Source of the DNA: PSRF01 sp051000815
GTDB lineage: Bacteria; Acidobacteriota; Blastocatellia; Pyrinomonadales; Pyrinomonadaceae
DNA: 64,000 nucleotides
Assembly (NCBI GenBank): GCA_051000815.1
Contig: JBPCNX010000047.1
Location: 1 to 64,000, forward strand
Direction of reading: 5' to 3'
Each line of letters starts with the position of its first letter. The first letter of the stretch is position 1. Below the pieces are notes generated by a model. The model had not been told where the DNA came from. It made no database searches and saw only the letters and a program-made list of their open reading frames with translations. The position numbers and the translations under genes are program-made. Shown here piece by piece: positions 16,521 to 26,429 of the stretch.

Positions 16521-17611
16521 ATGCCCGAAGCGAACCTACAGTCACAACGCCTGGATCCGTTCGGCTGACGGTCGAGCTCACCAATATCTGCAACCTGCAC
16601 TGCAGCTACTGCATGCGCGACGAGGATGCGCTTTATCATACGAAGGCAAACTACTTTCCCGCAGACCTCCTAACGCGAATCGTTCGCGAAGCGCGCGACG
16701 CTTATCAGATTGACTACGTTACGTTCACCGGAGGCGAGGTCACGTTGCATCCGCGCTTCACTGAGATGATTGCCGCTGTTGCCGCGGAGGGCATGCAGTG
16801 CAGTTTTGTTACCAACGGTTGGCACTTTGATCGGGTCTATCCGGCCATCATGGCAAATAAGCAGGCCGTGCGTCTTGTGGCTTTCAGTGTGGACGGCGCC
16901 ACGCGCGAAGCCCACGATTATTGGCGCGGAGCGGGTTCTTTCGATCGAGTGATCCAGGCTGTCACTCGTTGCCACGTCCAGGACATTCCTCTTGTATTCA
17001 AAGTTGGGATTCGTCGCGATACCATGACCCAACTGGAACAAATTGCATTGCTGGCTGCACGTCTCGGCGCTGCCGCGCTACATTTTTCTCATCTTCTGCC
17101 GACGTCCGCGGACGCAGAATATGAATCGGCCCTGACGCTGGAAGAGCAGCGTCACGCGGAACAGGAAGTTATGGGATTGGCGAAGATTTTGAAAATGCCG
17201 ATTGGTATTGCCGCGGGCTACTACGACATTCGTTCTGAAATTCCCTGCTCGCCGCTCAAAGGTACTAGTTGCAACGTCGACTGGCGCGGGCGCTTGACGC
17301 TCTGTTGCAATCTGGCGGGCTACCGCAACGCCGATGGCGAACCTGATGTGCTTGCCGATTTGAATCAGGAAACCTTTGTCGCAGGATATACGCGACTGAA
17401 AGCCCTGGCGCAAACCCAGCTTGAACGTCGCCGTCAGGCTATCGATGCAGCAGTTGCACGCGGGGAAGAGCCTGATCTTTACACCGGTTCCCCCTGTCTC
17501 TTCTGTCTGCAAAGCTTTGGGAAGATTCCCTGGCGCAGCGCGCAATTGGCTGCGCATGGTACAGGGCGTTCACTTCCGGTGATCGACTCACCCGCTACAA
17601 GCAGCAACTGA
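16521..17611 (+). pseudogene. Radical SAM-SPASM peptide maturase, N-terminal frameshift
   Basis: The radical SAM cluster motif C-N-L-H-C-S-Y-C (CX3CX2C) is followed by T-F-T-G-G-E and S-V-D-G-A. A C-terminal cysteine set (C-S-P-L, T-S-C, L-C-C-N-L, C-L-F-C) is typical of SPASM auxiliary [4Fe-4S] clusters. The motif's frame has no ATG, GTG or TTG upstream. The plausible start is ATG 16521, after AAAAAGG, and it runs M-P-E-A-N-L-Q into a TGA at 16566. Adding one base near 16562 joins D-P-F to R-L-T-V-E-L-T-N-I-C. Such enzymes make C-C, thioether or epimerised links in RiPPs; here the precursor lies two genes upstream. Confidence 0.78.
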
Positions 17612-17639
17612 AACAATCCATTGAAGTGAGAAGAATCCT

Positions 17640-17918
17640 TTGACCGCTCCAGCGACACCGCAACCACACAGTCACGTCGTGTACACCGAATTCGACGGTC
17701 GCGAAGCCGTACTCGTCGACTTAAATACAAAGCGCTACTACACACTCAACGAGACGGCAATGCTGGTCTGGAGCGGGCTGGAGCGGGGGCAAACAACGTC
17801 TGAAATTGCGCGCGAGATCACCGACCACTACGACGTAACAGAGGAACATGCAATGGCCTCTGTCGAGCGCCTGGTTAATTCGCTGTCAGCACATCGTCTA
17901 CTTCTTGCCGGCGCTTAA
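17640..17918 (+). CDS. PqqD-like RiPP recognition element protein
   Basis: This 92-aa protein has the PqqD fold. The beta strands A-V-L-V-D-L-N-T-K-R-Y-Y-T-L-N-E-T-A lead into a helix (M-L-V-W-S-G-L-E), then T-S-E-I-A-R-E-I-T and a C-terminal winged-helix half. PqqD-type proteins bind the leader peptide and present it to a radical SAM enzyme (or to lasso B proteins, whose B1 is the same fold). The start is TTG at 17640, 28 bases after the radical SAM gene. This is the last gene before a strong hairpin. Direct partnership with the radical SAM enzyme and the precursor is inferred from adjacency. Confidence 0.85.
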   Translation: MTAPATPQPHSHVVYTEFDGREAVLVDLNTKRYYTLNETAMLVWSGLERGQTTSEIAREITDHYDVTEEHAMASVERLVNSLSAHRLLLAGA

Positions 17919-18070
17919 ATTAACTTAAGCGCGCGAAGGTGGCTATGAGGGAAATGCCTCCGGACTAAACCAATCTGAGGATTGGCACTTCCAACCGTAC
18001 CCTCCGCTATTTACTATCCGGCCGGCTTATGTTAACTAGGTGTCGGCCAAACTACCCTTGGTTGTAACTA

Positions 18071-18120
18071 GACCGTAAATCCTGAAGGCCGCCAAGTTTC
18101 AGGATTTGCGGTCTTTGGCT
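18071..18120. terminator. Strong hairpin closing the RiPP-like cluster
   Basis: GACCG plus AAATCCTGAA pairs with TTTCAGGATTT plus GCGGTC (18071-18086 against 18096-18113), with a loop of about 9 bases and a short TTTGGCTTTC tail. The rest of the 319-base gap (17919-18237) shows no gene. Confidence 0.65.
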
Positions 18121-18237
18121 TTCTGTTCAGAAGCCACACCTGAACACAAACAATCCAAATAGTTCAGAAGCCAATTTGCATACGTAATCCCCGGTGTTCC
18201 GCGTTTATTCTGTCGGCTGATCTTTTGTCTAGGACTG

Positions 18238-19743
18238 GTGCTTGATCCACGCATGCTGGAGTCCACCCTTCTACAGCTGCCTGCCACAACAGAGTCGCGT
18301 TTGCAGAACAAGGAACGCGTCTTAACGGGCTTAGTGATTATGCTGTACATCGGCTCGCGTTTCTGGCGGCTGACCCAATTCAATCTACAAAGAGACGAGA
18401 TTTTTACGGTGGAGACAGCGAGGCTCGGATGGCGGGCAATCTTTGTCACGATCACAGCCGATGTTGTCCACCCGCCACTTTTTTATCTACTCCTGAAGAT
18501 TTGGATCCATATCGGCGGCGAGTCGTTGCGCTGGCTTCGGTTCCTGCCGACACTCATCGCGATCGCGACACTTGTTCCCTTTCTGTTGCTGTGCCGCGAA
18601 CTCCGCCTTAGTTCCTACACTCGAAACCTCGCGCTGTTTCTATTTGCAGTTAATGCCTACCTCATCACTTACGCGCGCGAGTTGCGGATGTACAGTTTGT
18701 TGGTTTGCCTTAGTCTCCTGGCGCTTTGGCTTTTCGTCCGGTGGTGGAATAGCCCGCGAACTAGCCGGCTGGACTGGCTTGCACTCTTCAGTGCTCACTT
18801 GCTCTTGGTCTACACGCACTATTACGGCTGGCTAATCGTAGGCGTGGAACTTCTATTTGTGCTCTTGCGCCGGCGCGGGCGGGCTGCGTTTGCCGCGCTT
18901 ATAGGTTTGCTCTTGCTTTGTTATGCGCCGTGGGTGGCATCAGTGCTGGCGGCGCTGGAAGCTCGTTCAGTGAGCCTCGGGGCTCAGTTGGACTGGCATT
19001 ACAAACCCGGAATTACTGCTGTCGCTGCTTACTACGCGCTGCTCAACGGTTCGTACACCTTCGCGCGCAGCACAACCATCGGCATACTCATTTTTGGCGG
19101 GGTGGTTCTTTGGGCGCTGCGAGACAGATGGCTCCGTTCAAAGTCGAACGAGCGGGATGAGCGGCTCGTCTGGAGTTTCCTTATTGCTTTATCGCTCCTG
19201 CCTGTCGTCGTTGCTTTCATCGCAAGTCGCATTCTGCCGCAGTCTGTCTGGCATCCGCGCTACCTAATCATCTCGGCCGTACCCTACCTGCTCCTAATTG
19301 CGTTAGCGGTAACGCAACTGCGTCCGCGTTGGCTGAGGATTCTGCTGACGGTAGCTGTAGTTGTTTGGAGCGGTGTTTCGGGATTCACCGAAGCCCGGCG
19401 CTCGGATTCGCGGATTGCCTGGGATGTGTAAGCGCGAGAGTTGCGGACCAATGAACCGGCGCCGGCACCCGTCAGGGTTTATGCGCTTGATGACTTCCCT
19501 CGTTACCCGATGACTTTTTATCTTGAAGGCGCTGGTGACGATCGATTCCGGATTGTGCGCGTCACGGTCGCAGAGATCTCGCAGCTCAAAGAGGATCGCC
19601 TGTGGGTCATCTACACCGAAGCCACGTGGCCCTTTCCGAGTTCGGCCTCAGACTTCGTCCGGGGACAGGGTTATCGGATCGGGCCCACGTTCACCTCCGG
19701 CCCGCCTGGACACCGGTATATTCTTTTCGCCGCATCGAAATAG
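18238..19743 (+). pseudogene. ArnT/PMT-like membrane glycosyltransferase with in-frame TAA
   Basis: This is a polytopic membrane protein of the GT39/ArnT-like class. The first extracytoplasmic loop has Q-R-D-E-I-F-T-V-E-T and, after a helix, V-V-H-P-P-L-F-Y-L-L-L, matching the catalytic-loop pattern of polyprenyl-phosphate sugar-dependent enzymes. About nine further helices follow. A TAA at 19429-19431 interrupts the frame after R-I-A-W-D-V. The same frame then continues without a break for another 104 codons (A-R-E-L-R-T-N-E to the stop at 19743), which look like the usual C-terminal soluble tail. A single base change (for example TTA to TAA) explains it. Start GTG 18238 or ATG 18253. Confidence 0.72.
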
Positions 19744-19812
19744 TAGGTCTCAAGTCTCAGGTCTCAAGTCAAACGTGAGACTTGAGACTTGAGACTTGGG
19801 ACTTGGGACTAC
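19744..19812. repeat. Heptamer inverted repeat between convergent genes
   Basis: Three to four GTCTCAA/GTCTCAG heptamers (19746-19770) are followed after AAACG by five TTGAGAC/TTGGGAC heptamers (19776-19811). The near-perfect hairpin lies between two convergent genes, and its right end overlaps the stop codon of the minus-strand membrane protein. Confidence 0.88.
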
Positions 19813-21629
19813 TTAGGAGTGAGGCGATAGAGCATGTAATCACCAATGTGCTCGCCGGCGTCCCGGGCGTACCAGAAATCGAGATTTGTTAGCGAGAGCC
19901 CATTGGCGGCAGGTACGACAGCGTAAGCAAGTGGCGGAGAGGCCGCTTGGGCTGCGCCAAAGTTCGCAATGTATTTCGCATAGAGTCGCGTTTCTTGTTG
20001 CACGTCACTACTGGTAATGGGCGCCGCATAAGGTTTTTGATTCATTCGCTCCCAACCAAATACTGCGAGTTGCAGAAAACTGAACTGTCCCGCCAAAGTT
20101 GCAAATTGCCGCTCGTCAACTCCCGAGAAGTAGAGCTGGTTATACAACCGTTCGCGATTTTCGCTGGCAGTCGATCCTGAGAATACGAATAGATGGGGCG
20201 TCCAGAGGATTGCCTGCGGCGCCTCGTTTGGCAAGTCATCGCCCAAAGACAAATCGGTGCAGAAAACGACGGGCGGTGATTGATCAGTTACGAACTTCTG
20301 CCGCTCCTGTTGTCCTAACTCGCGGAGCCTCCAGGCTACGCGTCGTGCATCATCGCGAGCGACGTTATGAGGCCCGATTCTATAGGTCCGCACGCCGTTT
20401 TCCACCACGCTCCAACTGAAACCGACCATCACAATGAATCCGAGTGCCCGTGCCGGAACGACAGGAGTCGAGCGTAGGCCACGCCAGATCAATGCAACCG
20501 CCAAAACCGCGGCAAGCAGGCTCGCGTAGTTTGCGCTGTAGCGTCCGTAGTGCACCGGTTGCAACAACAGACCCGTGACGACTTGCTGGTTAAATGTGAT
20601 CGCCGGCAGCAGCGCAAACGAGATCGCGAAGACGCTCGCCGGTTCTGACGATCTAACCCGCCCGCGCCACAGCGCGAACATCAGCACGAAGAAAACAATC
20701 AGGCCAATGATGACAGGCAGGCTCAAGACCAATGCGCGTGAGCGCGTTAACAATTGTGCCGTGTCCATCGTGGTCGCGCGCTTGCTGAGAAAGACTGCGT
20801 AGGGGAGCAGCGCAGCTAAAGCCCAGGCGGCAACTATTCCAAACACCATGACTGCTTTCTTTCGTTCTGCGCGACGACAGATAAACCAAAGTGACACGAT
20901 GAGAAAAAGCCAGGCAATGGCAGTTGTCCAGAGGAAGAAGTAAGAAAAGATCAGGGTTGCCAAAATAGCACCCGCGAGCGAGGCGCGGGGAATCTGAGTC
21001 TTTCGAGCCGCGGCGTTCAGCGCTTGCCACACCAGGACCGCGAATACGAAGAACAGGGGAAACACGAGCGCCGGCACATAACGCCGCAGAAACGGTAGCG
21101 GCTCGCTCAATCCCCGGAGAGTAACTATTCGCCACAGGTCGTGAGGTTCTCCGGCCAGTCCGCCGAGGCAGAGTACGACTATGGCGCCCGCTGCGGCGAT
21201 GCGGGCATCGCTGGTGATCAAAACAAGTAACCAAAAGAGCGCGAGCGTCGCCGCGACTGCCGCCAGCAGGCGGACAATTATGAACATCGTGGCGGCCGAC
21301 AGACCCAGAGCGCGCGCGGGCAGCGCCAGGGCATACGCCGGGAGAAATTGGATGGAATGCGAAGACTCCGGCTGCGGATTATCGGGAGCATCATCCCGTC
21401 CGGTGTAAGGGTCATTGCGGCGCGGACGACCCGAAATGAGCGCGTTCAGGTAAGAAGAGTAAGCGACCTCGTCGAAATCAAAAGACACGTAGCTACCCTG
21501 CCAGTCGCTTCCTCGCACGGCCCAGAGGTGCAACTGCGGCAACATCGCCAGGAACGCCATAGCCACTGAAGCGTAAACACCCAGTCGCCATCTGACTGGT
21601 TTAGCGTGCTGTGACGAGAATTCGCTCAC
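19809..21629 (-). CDS. Large polytopic membrane protein, GT-C-like
   Basis: This 606-aa protein has about 11-12 membrane helices and a C-terminal soluble tail. The first loop carries F-D-F-D-E-V-A-Y-S-S-Y, whose acidic residues are placed like the catalytic loop of GT-C glycosyltransferases, followed by G-R-P-R-R-N-D-P-Y-T-G-R-D-D. The family is not one I can name. It is closely related to the broken gene just upstream on the same strand, sharing the P-Y-T-G-R-D-D and Y-S-Y/F-F-L-W-T motifs and the tail Y-L/M-L-Y-R-L-T-P. It starts with GTG five bases after that gene's stop, so the two form a tandem transcription unit. Confidence 0.78.
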   Translation of the reverse strand: MSEFSSQHAKPVRWRLGVYASVAMAFLAMLPQLHLWAVRGSDWQGSYVSFDFDEVAYSSYLNALISGRPRRNDPYTGRDDAPDNPQPESSHSIQFLPAYALALPARALGLSAATMFIIVRLLAAVAATLALFWLLVLITSDARIAAAGAIVVLCLGGLAGEPHDLWRIVTLRGLSEPLPFLRRYVPALVFPLFFVFAVLVWQALNAAARKTQIPRASLAGAILATLIFSYFFLWTTAIAWLFLIVSLWFICRRAERKKAVMVFGIVAAWALAALLPYAVFLSKRATTMDTAQLLTRSRALVLSLPVIIGLIVFFVLMFALWRGRVRSSEPASVFAISFALLPAITFNQQVVTGLLLQPVHYGRYSANYASLLAAVLAVALIWRGLRSTPVVPARALGFIVMVGFSWSVVENGVRTYRIGPHNVARDDARRVAWRLRELGQQERQKFVTDQSPPVVFCTDLSLGDDLPNEAPQAILWTPHLFVFSGSTASENRERLYNQLYFSGVDERQFATLAGQFSFLQLAVFGWERMNQKPYAAPITSSDVQQETRLYAKYIANFGAAQAASPPLAYAVVPAANGLSLTNLDFWYARDAGEHIGDYMLYRLTPK

Positions 21630-21633
21630 TGAG

Positions 21634-23475
21634 TTACCGATCGAACTTGAACGAAGGAGATTTGATCTCCTCTTGCCGCGGCGTTAGCCGGTAAAGCAAG
21701 TAACGGCCGATGCGCTCGCCGGAGTCGCGCGTGTACCAGCGATCCAGATTCGCGAGATCTTCCTGGTGCTGCGCTTCTACGAAAAGATAAGTGAGCTGAG
21801 GCTGCATCGCGCGAGTCCGGTCGAAGTTGGCAATCAACGCAGCGTAGTTTCTCGACTCGGCGGCAAGTTCCTCCGCACTGATTGGTTTGTAGTTTGCCGT
21901 CAGCGTTGGATTGGCGCGCTCCCAACCAAAGATTGCATACCGCACAAACCCGCGTTGCCAATAGTGGCGTTCAAACTCTTCTGCATCCACTCCGGAGTAA
22001 TAAAGAAACTTAAAGAACCGTTCTTTGTTTTCCGCAATCGTCACGCCGGGAAAAGACGAACATGTGTGGCGCCCAAAGAACGGCCTGAGGTGCAGCCATC
22101 GGGAGGTTATCTCCCAGGACGAATTCCGGAGCGAAAACCACCTCAGGCGGTCTGTTACGGGTCGCACCGGAACTTTGGGCCAGCTCTCGCAGTCTCAGTG
22201 CCACAGTCCGCGCTTCGTCGCGTAATACATTTACGTGTGCGAACCGGCGCGTTGAGATCCACGTTTCGCCCATCCCCCAGATATACGAGGCGCAGCCTAT
22301 CGCCAAAAGCGCACGCAATGGCAAGCGCCGCTTTGATTCCGCACCGCGCCACAAGAGAACCATCGTCAGGGCAGCGGCGATCAGCGTGGTGTAGTTCGCG
22401 ACGAATTGTTCGTAGTGCATCGGTTGCAGGGAGCGCCCGGTAATGATTTGCTGGTTGAAGAGTACAAATGGCAACAACGCAAAAGCTGCTGTCACCAGCG
22501 TGCCTGGATCGCGCGATTGTAACTTGCGGCGTTTCAGTGCTACGAGGAGTGTCACCACGATTATCAACGCGACTATCTCGATCGAGCGCCAGAGATCCGG
22601 AGCGTGAGTACGAACGAGGGCTTGCACGGTATCCATTGTCGGCGAGCGATGCGACAGCAGGAAGGCGTAGGGTAGGAGCGCTGCCAGAGCGATTGCGCCA
22701 ATCAGCGCGCAGGAGATAAGCGCCTCCCGCCAACGTGGCGGCCGGGCTATGATCCATAGCAGCACGATCAACGTGAGCCAGGCAAAGGCGGCCGTCCACA
22801 AAAAGAAATAACTGTAAACGCAAACTGTAAACGCAAGCCCCGCCGCCAGCGCATAAACAACTCTTTGCCGATGCATGTCCTTTGTCAAAGCCAGCGAAAC
22901 GAGGGGGAAGAAAAGTATAAAGAACGGAAACGCTACCGCCGGAACGTAGCGCCGGAGAAAGGCAGATAAACAAAAATGGTTTGTTGACCTAGAAATGCGC
23001 GCACTACGCCGTTGCCTGAAAGCAACACACCTAGGCAGAGAACGAATGGAACGAACGTCGCGGCAGCACGTTCGTCGTCAGTGATCACGGCAAACAGCCA
23101 GAAAAGTGCGAGCGCGGTTGCAAAGGCCATCAAGGGATTGAGCAGGATGAACATTGTCGCGGTTGATAATCCCAATGTTCGCGCCGGAAGGGCCACGAGG
23201 TAAGCAGGGAAAAACTGGATTGAGAATAGCGACTCCGGGAGCGGTCGTTCTGGAGTGTCGTCCCGGCCCGTATAAGGATCGTTGCGGCGCGGCCTACCTT
23301 CGATGAGTGCGTTTACGTAAGCTGCATAGGCGGACTCATCGGTATAGAAGTAAGCATGGCTGCCATTCCACTCACGACCACGGTCGCGCCAAAGATATAA
23401 CTGGGGAATTAGCGAGAGCATCGTGATTGCCAGCGAGACAATCACACCCCAACGCCAGCGGATGGTTTTGATCAT
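21634..23475 (-). pseudogene. Tandem paralogue of the GT-C-like membrane protein, two frameshifts
   Basis: Three consecutive frames encode one protein parallel to the 606-aa neighbour. Frame one (ATG 23475, with GAGGT upstream) runs through T-D-E-S-A-Y-A-A-Y and P-Y-T-G-R-D-D to L-P-F near 22960. Restoring one base there continues to L-R-R-Y-V-P-A-V. That frame runs to H-M-F-V-F-S near 22050, where removing one base (run of Cs) continues to G-V-T-I-A-E-N-K-E-R-F and ends Y-L-L-Y-R-L-T-P. Each junction is fixed by alignment with the intact paralogue. Both lesions are single-base indels in short homopolymers, so assembly error is a serious alternative to decay. Confidence 0.75.
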
Positions 23476-23524
23476 TTCTACCTCGCGAAAACGCTCGCCC
23501 TCCGAAGTACTGATGCAGTTTGAG

Positions 23525-23690
23525 AGTGAAGTCAGTACCACCACGCGGTAGCGGGTCGGTCTCAAGATTACCAATTACAAAGTGCCAACCGCTGATTAAC
23601 GGCTTGCGTGACAACCCAATTGGCAATCGGAAATCGCCAATTGGTAATGACACGACCCACCCGTTACCGCGTGGTGGTACTGACCTCACT
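23525..23690. repeat. Nested inverted repeat: REP-like arms around heptamer repeats
   Basis: The outer arms (23525-23557 and 23652-23690) are near-perfect reverse complements built on GTCAGTACCACCACGCGGTA. Between them lies an inner inverted repeat of heptamers (ATTACCAATTAC against AATTGGCAATCGG...AATTGGTAAT). It occupies most of the 412-base gap between divergent membrane-protein genes. Confidence 0.8.
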
Positions 23691-23887
23691 CCGAACGCAT
23701 CGCACCCGCCTGCGGCTATTGACTTCAATCCCTGCGGGATTGTGATCCGCATTCGTTGACAAGCTGTTTTACGCAGGTGAAGATGCGCGAGCATCGAACT
23801 TATTTCAAGTCAATTTCCAAACGATAGCTCTCTTCGCCGTGCCTAACTCTTACCCCCGCCCCACTCTCGCCATCCGCGCCTGCGTCG

Positions 23888-25633
23888 GTGCCTTCGGTTC
23901 TTGATCTCAGTTTCACTCGATGGGAGCGTCTCTGTTGGCTGATTGCGCTGGCGCTGGGTCTGCTGCAAGCGTGGGGACGGCGACACGACAGCGCAGACGG
24001 TCTGGCATACATGGGACCGGATGGCATTTCCTATCTTGATATCGGCGATGCATACATTCGCGGAGACTGGCACATGGCGCTTAACGCTATGTGGAGCCAG
24101 TTTTATTCGTGGCTCCTGGGTCTAACGCTGCATCTGTTTAAGCCCTCGCCTTTTTGGGAATTCACCGTGGTGCGCTTGCAGAATTTTCTGATCTACGCCG
24201 TCGCATTATTCAGTTTCGCATTTTTTCTGCACGCGCTGCGGGGTGATCGTGTGTCCCGGCAATCGGCTGCGGAAAATTTCCTTCCGGATTGGAGTTGGTT
24301 GGTTTTTGGTTACCCCACCTTTATCTGGAGTTCGTTGCTGATGAATCGTGTGTCGCGCACCAGCCCGGACATGCTGGTTGCGGCGTTGATCTTCTTAGCC
24401 TGCGGATTGTTATTGCGAATGCGCGCTCAACCTGCTCGCTGGCGCCTGTTCATTGCGTTCGGTTTCGTCCTGGGTATCGGATACCTGACGAAGACAGTCA
24501 TGTTCCCGATAGCGTTGGTGTTTCTTTTCGTAGCCGTCCTGTTGTTGCGGCGCGAGGTTGGTCTACGGAGTGCGATGTTGCGCGTGGCGTTGTCGCTAAT
24601 GATCTTTCTGACGATTGCAACTCCGTTCATCGTTGCCCTCTCGCGCAGCAAAGGCCGATTCACCATTGGCGATAGCGCGCATCTAAACTACGCCTGGTAC
24701 GTTAACAAGACCACGCCCTTTATTCACTGGCAGGGTGGACCGCCAGGCAATGGCAGACCCGCTCATACTACGCGCCGGATTTCTTCTGAGCCGGTGGTTT
24801 ATGAATTCGCAACTCCGGTCGGCGGCAGCTACTCGCCCTGGTACGATCCCTCTTACTGGTACGAAGGTGTGACGCCGCATTTTAATTTGCGACAACAACT
24901 CACAGCCGTCGCACGCAACCTGAAATTCCTCTATGGATTACTGCTCTACCGATTTTTTCTCGTCGCTATTGTCTTAGCATTGTTCCTGCTTTCCTTTCAG
25001 AGTGGGCGAAAGCGGCTTCTGGTTCGCGACATCGGCGCCTATTGGTTTCTGCTGGCGCCCTCGCTCATCGCAGTTGGTTTGTACCTCATGATCAATATTG
25101 AGCCTCGCTACCTTGCGCCATTTGTTCCTGTGCTGGTGCTGAGCCTGTTCGCGGCTGTTCGGACTCCTGCGACTCGAGAAGGGCGCCGTCTTCTTGCCGG
25201 TCTCAGCCTTGCCGTAGTTCTGGTTTTCATCGTCTCCGTCATTCCTTTAACCGCACGAGCGAGTTATTCCGCCATTCGTGATTTGGCTCCGGGACATGCG
25301 GCATCCCGGGATGTTCAATGGCAAGTGGCTGACGGCCTGCAGCGACTGGGTGTGCAACCTGGCGATCCTGTCGCCTCAATTGGCAATACGATGTACGCGG
25401 CGTGGCCACGACTGGCGCGCGTGCGGGTCGTGGCCGAAATCCCAAAGACTAATGAAGGTGACGTGGAAAAATTCTGGTCATCGAGCGATGAGGGGAGGCG
25501 ACAGGCACTGGGAGCATTCGCAGGAACCGGTGCACGCGTTGTGCTTGCGGATAGCATTCCCCGTTGGGCGTCAGCGGATAAGTGGCAACGGATCGGCAAC
25601 ACCAATCACTATGTTTATTTCATGCTGCCATGA
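23888..25633 (+). CDS. Polytopic membrane protein, glycosyltransferase-like
   Basis: This 581-aa protein has about ten membrane helices. After the first helix comes G-P-D-G-I-S-Y-L-D-I-G-D-A-Y, an acidic loop in the position of the GT-C catalytic loop, then W-S-Q-F-Y-S-W-L-L-G-L. The loop at residues 255-320 is extracytoplasmic and Trp/Tyr-rich, and the C-terminal 130 residues form a soluble domain. It resembles ArnT-type or O-mannosyl glycosyltransferases in topology, but I see no motif that fixes the substrate. Start: GTG at 23888. It is the intact member of the four large membrane proteins after the RiPP-like cluster that points rightward. Confidence 0.75.
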   Translation: MPSVLDLSFTRWERLCWLIALALGLLQAWGRRHDSADGLAYMGPDGISYLDIGDAYIRGDWHMALNAMWSQFYSWLLGLTLHLFKPSPFWEFTVVRLQNFLIYAVALFSFAFFLHALRGDRVSRQSAAENFLPDWSWLVFGYPTFIWSSLLMNRVSRTSPDMLVAALIFLACGLLLRMRAQPARWRLFIAFGFVLGIGYLTKTVMFPIALVFLFVAVLLLRREVGLRSAMLRVALSLMIFLTIATPFIVALSRSKGRFTIGDSAHLNYAWYVNKTTPFIHWQGGPPGNGRPAHTTRRISSEPVVYEFATPVGGSYSPWYDPSYWYEGVTPHFNLRQQLTAVARNLKFLYGLLLYRFFLVAIVLALFLLSFQSGRKRLLVRDIGAYWFLLAPSLIAVGLYLMINIEPRYLAPFVPVLVLSLFAAVRTPATREGRRLLAGLSLAVVLVFIVSVIPLTARASYSAIRDLAPGHAASRDVQWQVADGLQRLGVQPGDPVASIGNTMYAAWPRLARVRVVAEIPKTNEGDVEKFWSSSDEGRRQALGAFAGTGARVVLADSIPRWASADKWQRIGNTNHYVYFMLP

Positions 25634-25686
25634 CGCGGATGACCACCATGCGAGGCTGAAGACTTTGAATTAAAGTCGGACGTTGG

Positions 25687-25871
25687 TGTAGCTTCGGCTT
25701 TGCCTCCGGATGTGCGGCGGCCAGATTTATTTCCGGGCTATGCCCCTGGTTCGGGCTTTGTCCTCGGGTTCTTGGGCCAAAGGCTAAACGAAGGCAGGGC
25801 CCAAATGTAAAATGCATGCGTAGGGCGGGGCCGAGCCACCGCCTCACATCCGGCGGCAAGCCGAACTGCAA
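25687..25871. repeat. Imperfect inverted repeat, about 34-bp arms
   Basis: The left arm at 25687-25721 (GTAGCTTCGGCTTTGCCTCC onward) is matched by its imperfect reverse complement at 25838-25871. The 115-base interior has further GC-rich short palindromes (CCTCGGGTTCTTGGG). It fills the gap between convergent genes and looks like a non-autonomous repeat; no coding potential. Confidence 0.6.
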
Positions 25872-25910
25872 TAGCGCGTGACTTTTGAGGCAAAGCCCAG
25901 GTCGCTAAAA

Positions 25911-26429
25911 CTACTTGCACTTGAACAAACGACCATCCCCACCATGTGTGAGCTTAAAAGTTTCAGCGTCGCTCTCATCTTCCGCAAGCCAGAACGTCAG
26001 TGTCATCTGCGAGCCTTGAACTTGACCTCTGAAATGCGCGGGCTGACCTTTTTCTGCGCCATCCTGGCGCACCCGTCCCCGCTCCAGCACATAAGTCCCG
26101 GAGGTTGTGAAGCGGCCGTTCCGAAGCATCAGCGGACCGGCCAGGGTTCCATGGGCGCAGTCAAATTCAATCTGCGCGCCGCTCGCGCTAACATCAAGGC
26201 GGACATGTTGGCCGCCCCATTTCCCCTCTGGCACGCGCGTTCCTGATGGCGTCGGGACGGGAGTCATCGTTGCGGGGGTAACCTGTGGCTCATGGTCATT
26301 TGGTTTATCGCTCAAGAGGGCTTGTGTATGACAAAAGTTCGACAAGAGGACCAGTGTCAAGGTTAAAGTTAAGGCGCAGAATGTCTGAATCACTCGAACA
26401 TTATTAGCATCACCCGCGAGTTGATTCAA
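25911..26429 (-). CDS. Secreted protein of unknown function
   Basis: This 172-aa protein has an N-terminal hydrophobic segment (about residues 17-33) and a Pro/Thr-rich linker (about 42-66). The mature beta-rich domain has the pattern G-K-W-G-G-Q-H-V-R-L-D-V and I-E-F-D-C-A-H-G-T-L, and ends T-L-T-F-W-L-A-E-D-E. I recall such G-Q-H/C-A-H-G proteins as common small exported proteins in Acidobacteriota, but no function is known. The start could also be internal, nearer the hydrophobic segment. It stands alone between an inverted repeat and a long leader region. Confidence 0.68.
   Translation of the reverse strand: MNQLAGDANNVRVIQTFCALTLTLTLVLLSNFCHTQALLSDKPNDHEPQVTPATMTPVPTPSGTRVPEGKWGGQHVRLDVSASGAQIEFDCAHGTLAGPLMLRNGRFTTSGTYVLERGRVRQDGAEKGQPAHFRGQVQGSQMTLTFWLAEDESDAETFKLTHGGDGRLFKCK

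Noticed and set aside
16521..16568. 15-codon leader-like ORF before the radical SAM gene
   Set aside because: Could be a leader peptide, but joining it to the CX3CX2C frame by one base gives a normal radical SAM N-terminus, so it is taken as the true start.
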